Part shown: positions 61,645-64,000 of the stretch, piece by piece
How the letters are laid out: each line of letters opens with the position of its first letter
How positions within the stretch are numbered: the stretch's first letter is position 1
Assembly (NCBI RefSeq): GCF_028369105.1
Contig: NZ_JAQNDO010000001.1
Span: 124,001-188,000, forward strand
Source of the DNA: Polyangium mundeleinium
Lineage (GTDB): Bacteria > Myxococcota_A > Polyangia > Polyangiales > Polyangiaceae
Reading direction: 5' to 3'
Length of the DNA: 64,000 bases
Notes under the pieces: generated by a model
The model's database searches: none
What the model was told of the DNA's origin: nothing
What the model saw: the letters and a program-made list of their open reading frames with translations, nothing else
Translations under genes and position numbers: made by a program

Positions 61645-63913
61645 GCCCCTCCTCTGCGAGGTCGCCGTCCCCGTCCCGCTCGCTCGGGCCTTCTCCTACG
61701 AGGTCCCGCTCGCGCTCGCCGCCTCGGTTCGTCCGGGCGCGCGGGTGCTCGTCGAGTTTGGTCGAAAGAAGGTCCTCGGCGTGGTCCTCGCGACGTCCGA
61801 GGGCGCGGCGCCCGAGGGCGTGCGGCTCAAGCCCATCACGGCGGTCGTGGATCCCGAGCCGGTCCTGCCGCCGGAGCTGCTCTCGTTTTTGCGCGAGCTC
61901 TCGTCGTATTATTTCGCGCCGATCGGCGAGGTGCTCCGGCTCGCGCTCCCGGCCGTCGAGCGCGAGGACGTGCGCACGCTCGAAGCGCAGGGCGAGCTCC
62001 CGGGCACGCTCTCGCGCGTGAAGCAGGTGGGCGGGCGCAAGATTGCGTATGCGCGGCCGACGGATGCGGTGGAGGAGCCGGGGGTTCTTCGCGGGCAAGC
62101 CGCGTCGGTGCTGGCGCTTTTGCGGTCGAACGGGGAAATGCCGATCGCGCGGCTCGAAGAAAAATTCGGCAATGCGCGGGCCGCGGTGAAGAAGCTCGCC
62201 TCGCTCGGGCTCGTGGTGACCGAGGAGCGGGAGCCGCCGCGCGACGCGTTTTTCGCGAGTCCCGAGCCACGCGACGAGCCGCCGGAGTTGAACGAGGCGC
62301 AAAGCGCGGCCGAAGCGCGCATCGAGGCGGCCCTCGCGGAAGCGAAGTCGTCAGCGTTTTTGCTTTTCGGCGTCACGGGGTCCGGAAAAACCGAGGTCTA
62401 TCTGCGGGCGATCGCGGGTTGCCTCGCGCGGGGGCGGGGCGCGATCGTGATGGTGCCCGAAATCGCGCTCACGCCGCAGCTCGTGGCGCGGTTCCGGGCG
62501 CGGTTCGGGGATGATCTCGCCGTCTTGCACAGCGGTTTGTCGGAGGCGGATCGGCACGCGATGTGGAAACGCGTGCGGACGGGGACGGTGCGCGTGGCGA
62601 TCGGGGCGCGTTCGGCGATTTTCGCGCCCGTCGCGAACCTCGGGCTCATCCTCGTGGACGAGGAGCACGACGGCTCGTTCAAGCAGGAGGAGGGCGTGCG
62701 GTATCACGCCCGCGACATGGCTTTGCTGCGGGCGCACCGCGCCGCGGCTGTGGCCGTGCTCGGATCAGCGACGCCCTCGCTCGAATCGGTGCACCTCGTG
62801 CGGCAGGGCAAACTGACCGAGCTACGCCTGCCCGACCGCGCGCACCGGGAGGCGACGTTGCCCGAGGTGACGACCGTCGATCTGCGGCGGATCGGGCCGG
62901 GGGCGACGGGGAACAAGCTCATTTCGTTGCCGCTCCACCGAGCCATCGAAAAGACGCTCGCGGCGGGGGAGCAGGTGATCCTGTTCCTCAATCGACGCGG
63001 GTTCGCGCCGAGCGTCGTGTGCGAGTCGTGCGGGCACGTGGCGACGTGCCTCGCCTGCTCGGTGGCGCTCACGTTTCACCGGGCGCGGGGCGGGCGCATG
63101 CGGTGCCATTATTGCGACTGGGAAGGGCCGATGCCCGCGGCGTGCTCGGAATGCAGGGCGCCCTCGCTCGCGCTCGAAGGGCTCGGGACCGAGCGGCTGG
63201 AGGAGACGATCGCGGAGGCGTTTCCCACGGCGCGCGTGGCGCGGCTCGATCGGGACGTGGCCGACGGCGCGAAGGCGGAGGCGATCCTCGCGAAAATGCG
63301 GGCGGGCGAGATCGACGTGCTCGTGGGCACGCAAATGGTCACGAAGGGGCACGACCTCGGCAACGTGACGCTCGTCGGCGTGCTCAATGCGGACGCGGCG
63401 CTCTCCTTGCCGGATTTTCGCGCGTCGGAGCGTGGGTTTCAGCTCCTCGTGCAGGTCGCGGGGCGCGCGGGGAGGCGGGATCGTCCGGGCCGGGTGATCA
63501 TCCAGACGCGCAATCCCGAGCAGCCTGCGGTGCAATTCGCGAAGCGGCACGACGTGAACGCGTTCCTGGAGCACGAGCTCGCCGATCGGGCGGAGGTCGG
63601 CTATCCGCCGTTCTCGCGTTTGTCGCTCTTCCGGGTCGACGCGCTCGACGAGGAGGCGGCGCGGCGCGCGGCGGGCGTGATCGCGGCGCACGCGAAGACC
63701 TCGCCGGAAGGACAATCGCGCGTGGTCGAGGTCCTCGGCCCCGCGGCGGCGCCGCTCGCGCGCCTGCGAGGCCGGTATCGATTCCGTGTTCTTTTGCGCT
63801 CCAAGGATCGCCGCGCGCTCCGGGCCGCGACCGCGGTGGCGGCGGCGGCGATCCCGGAGATCGATCGGCGCGTGCGAGTCGTCGTGGACGTCGATCCCGT
63901 GGCGATGCTCTGA
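61643..63913 (+). CDS. priA: Primosomal replication restart helicase PriA
   Basis: Replication restart helicase of 756 residues that recognises stalled forks and reloads the replicative helicase. The N-terminal 3'-OH-binding part (CEVAVPVPLARAFSYEVP) leads to the Walker A motif GVTGSGKTEVYLR near 246, the Walker B box VDEEHDGSFKQ and motif III GSATPSLES. The zinc-binding region inserted in the helicase has eight cysteines (CESCGHVATCLACSVALT, MRCHYCDWEG, ACSEC). C-terminal motifs are VLVGTQMVTKGHDLGNV and QVAGRAGR. Length is usual. ATG 61643 is chosen because the conserved start lies there; 61604 would run back over the divergent gene. Confidence 0.96.
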   Translation: MPLLCEVAVPVPLARAFSYEVPLALAASVRPGARVLVEFGRKKVLGVVLATSEGAAPEGVRLKPITAVVDPEPVLPPELLSFLRELSSYYFAPIGEVLRLALPAVEREDVRTLEAQGELPGTLSRVKQVGGRKIAYARPTDAVEEPGVLRGQAASVLALLRSNGEMPIARLEEKFGNARAAVKKLASLGLVVTEEREPPRDAFFASPEPRDEPPELNEAQSAAEARIEAALAEAKSSAFLLFGVTGSGKTEVYLRAIAGCLARGRGAIVMVPEIALTPQLVARFRARFGDDLAVLHSGLSEADRHAMWKRVRTGTVRVAIGARSAIFAPVANLGLILVDEEHDGSFKQEEGVRYHARDMALLRAHRAAAVAVLGSATPSLESVHLVRQGKLTELRLPDRAHREATLPEVTTVDLRRIGPGATGNKLISLPLHRAIEKTLAAGEQVILFLNRRGFAPSVVCESCGHVATCLACSVALTFHRARGGRMRCHYCDWEGPMPAACSECRAPSLALEGLGTERLEETIAEAFPTARVARLDRDVADGAKAEAILAKMRAGEIDVLVGTQMVTKGHDLGNVTLVGVLNADAALSLPDFRASERGFQLLVQVAGRAGRRDRPGRVIIQTRNPEQPAVQFAKRHDVNAFLEHELADRAEVGYPPFSRLSLFRVDALDEEAARRAAGVIAAHAKTSPEGQSRVVEVLGPAAAPLARLRGRYRFRVLLRSKDRRALRAATAVAAAAIPEIDRRVRVVVDVDPVAML

Positions 63914-64000
63914 TCAGGGTTTTCCGCCGTCCGCCTTCGCGTCCTCCTCGATGACGAGGTCGCGCACGGCGTCGTCGAGCTCGGCGCGGGCGATGGCCGC
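63914..64000 (-). CDS. Unknown protein, C-terminal end only
   Basis: The minus-strand frame is open from the window edge to a TGA at 63914-63916 and shows 28 residues ending DLVIEEDAKADGGKP. High GC at third positions supports coding. It converges on priA with no gap. The family cannot be told from this fragment. Confidence 0.45.
   Translation of the reverse strand, partial: AAIARAELDDAVRDLVIEEDAKADGGKP

Overview
The window is very GC-rich, densely coded and chromosomal. Third codon positions are almost all G or C, and GTG starts are common. The gene content points to a myxobacterium, probably order Polyangiales. Signs are many lipoproteins, a MopE-like motif with a beta-propeller, PNGase F-like and PI-PLC-like secreted enzymes, a multi-GAF hybrid histidine kinase, a membrane-anchored Ser/Thr kinase, a VgrG/DUF2169/pentapeptide island and a fatty acyl-AMP ligase with its own carrier protein. 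No phage, insertion sequence or CRISPR array was seen, so nothing marks the window as a recent mobile island.

Layout. 1-6355: a complex I operon, nuoB(partial)-C-D-G-H-I, without nuoE/F between D and G; nuoH carries a one-base frameshift and two unusual insertions; a strong terminator follows. 6475-13615: gatB with an acyltransferase, a large hybrid kinase, an isomerase and small exported proteins. 13715-21832: ddl, a zinc alcohol dehydrogenase, a GHMP kinase, a SulP transporter and a HelD-like helicase. 21892-22234: two tandem initiator tRNA genes, each with its own terminator. 22257-24156: an LD-carboxypeptidase and small proteins. 24177-31438 (minus): vgrG, DUF2169-pentapeptide fusion, pentapeptide protein, DUF3540 and DUF4150 (PAAR-like), the spike part of a contractile injection system. 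31600-38059: a deaminase, a beta-propeller lipoprotein, trpE, an HMA-thioredoxin lipoprotein and a REC-XRE regulator. 38362-39813: tRNA-Pro and a dehydroquinate synthase-like protein whose metal site appears lost.

39873-44509 is the least ordinary part. It holds a 22-bp-periodic array of short palindromes, three paralogous exported cysteine-rich proteins of a family I do not recognise, three copies of a GTTTGTCC-N17-GTTTGTCC element beside them, and a probably frameshifted gene. 44639-51145: a helical-repeat protein coupled to a TonB-dependent receptor, facing a four-gene operon (metal-receptor-like protein, acyl carrier protein, fatty acyl-AMP ligase, GFA protein). 51246-64000: two secreted-enzyme lipoproteins, a rhomboid protease, an OPA/MFS transporter, a lipoprotein, an outer-membrane barrel, a Ser/Thr kinase, a zinc-finger protein, priA and the end of one more gene.

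Several genes lack a Shine-Dalgarno and have a TAnnnT-like -10 box 7-9 nt before the start codon, which suggests leaderless transcripts. Three convergent pairs overlap only through their stop codons. Function calls come from remembered family motifs read in the translations; no database search was run.
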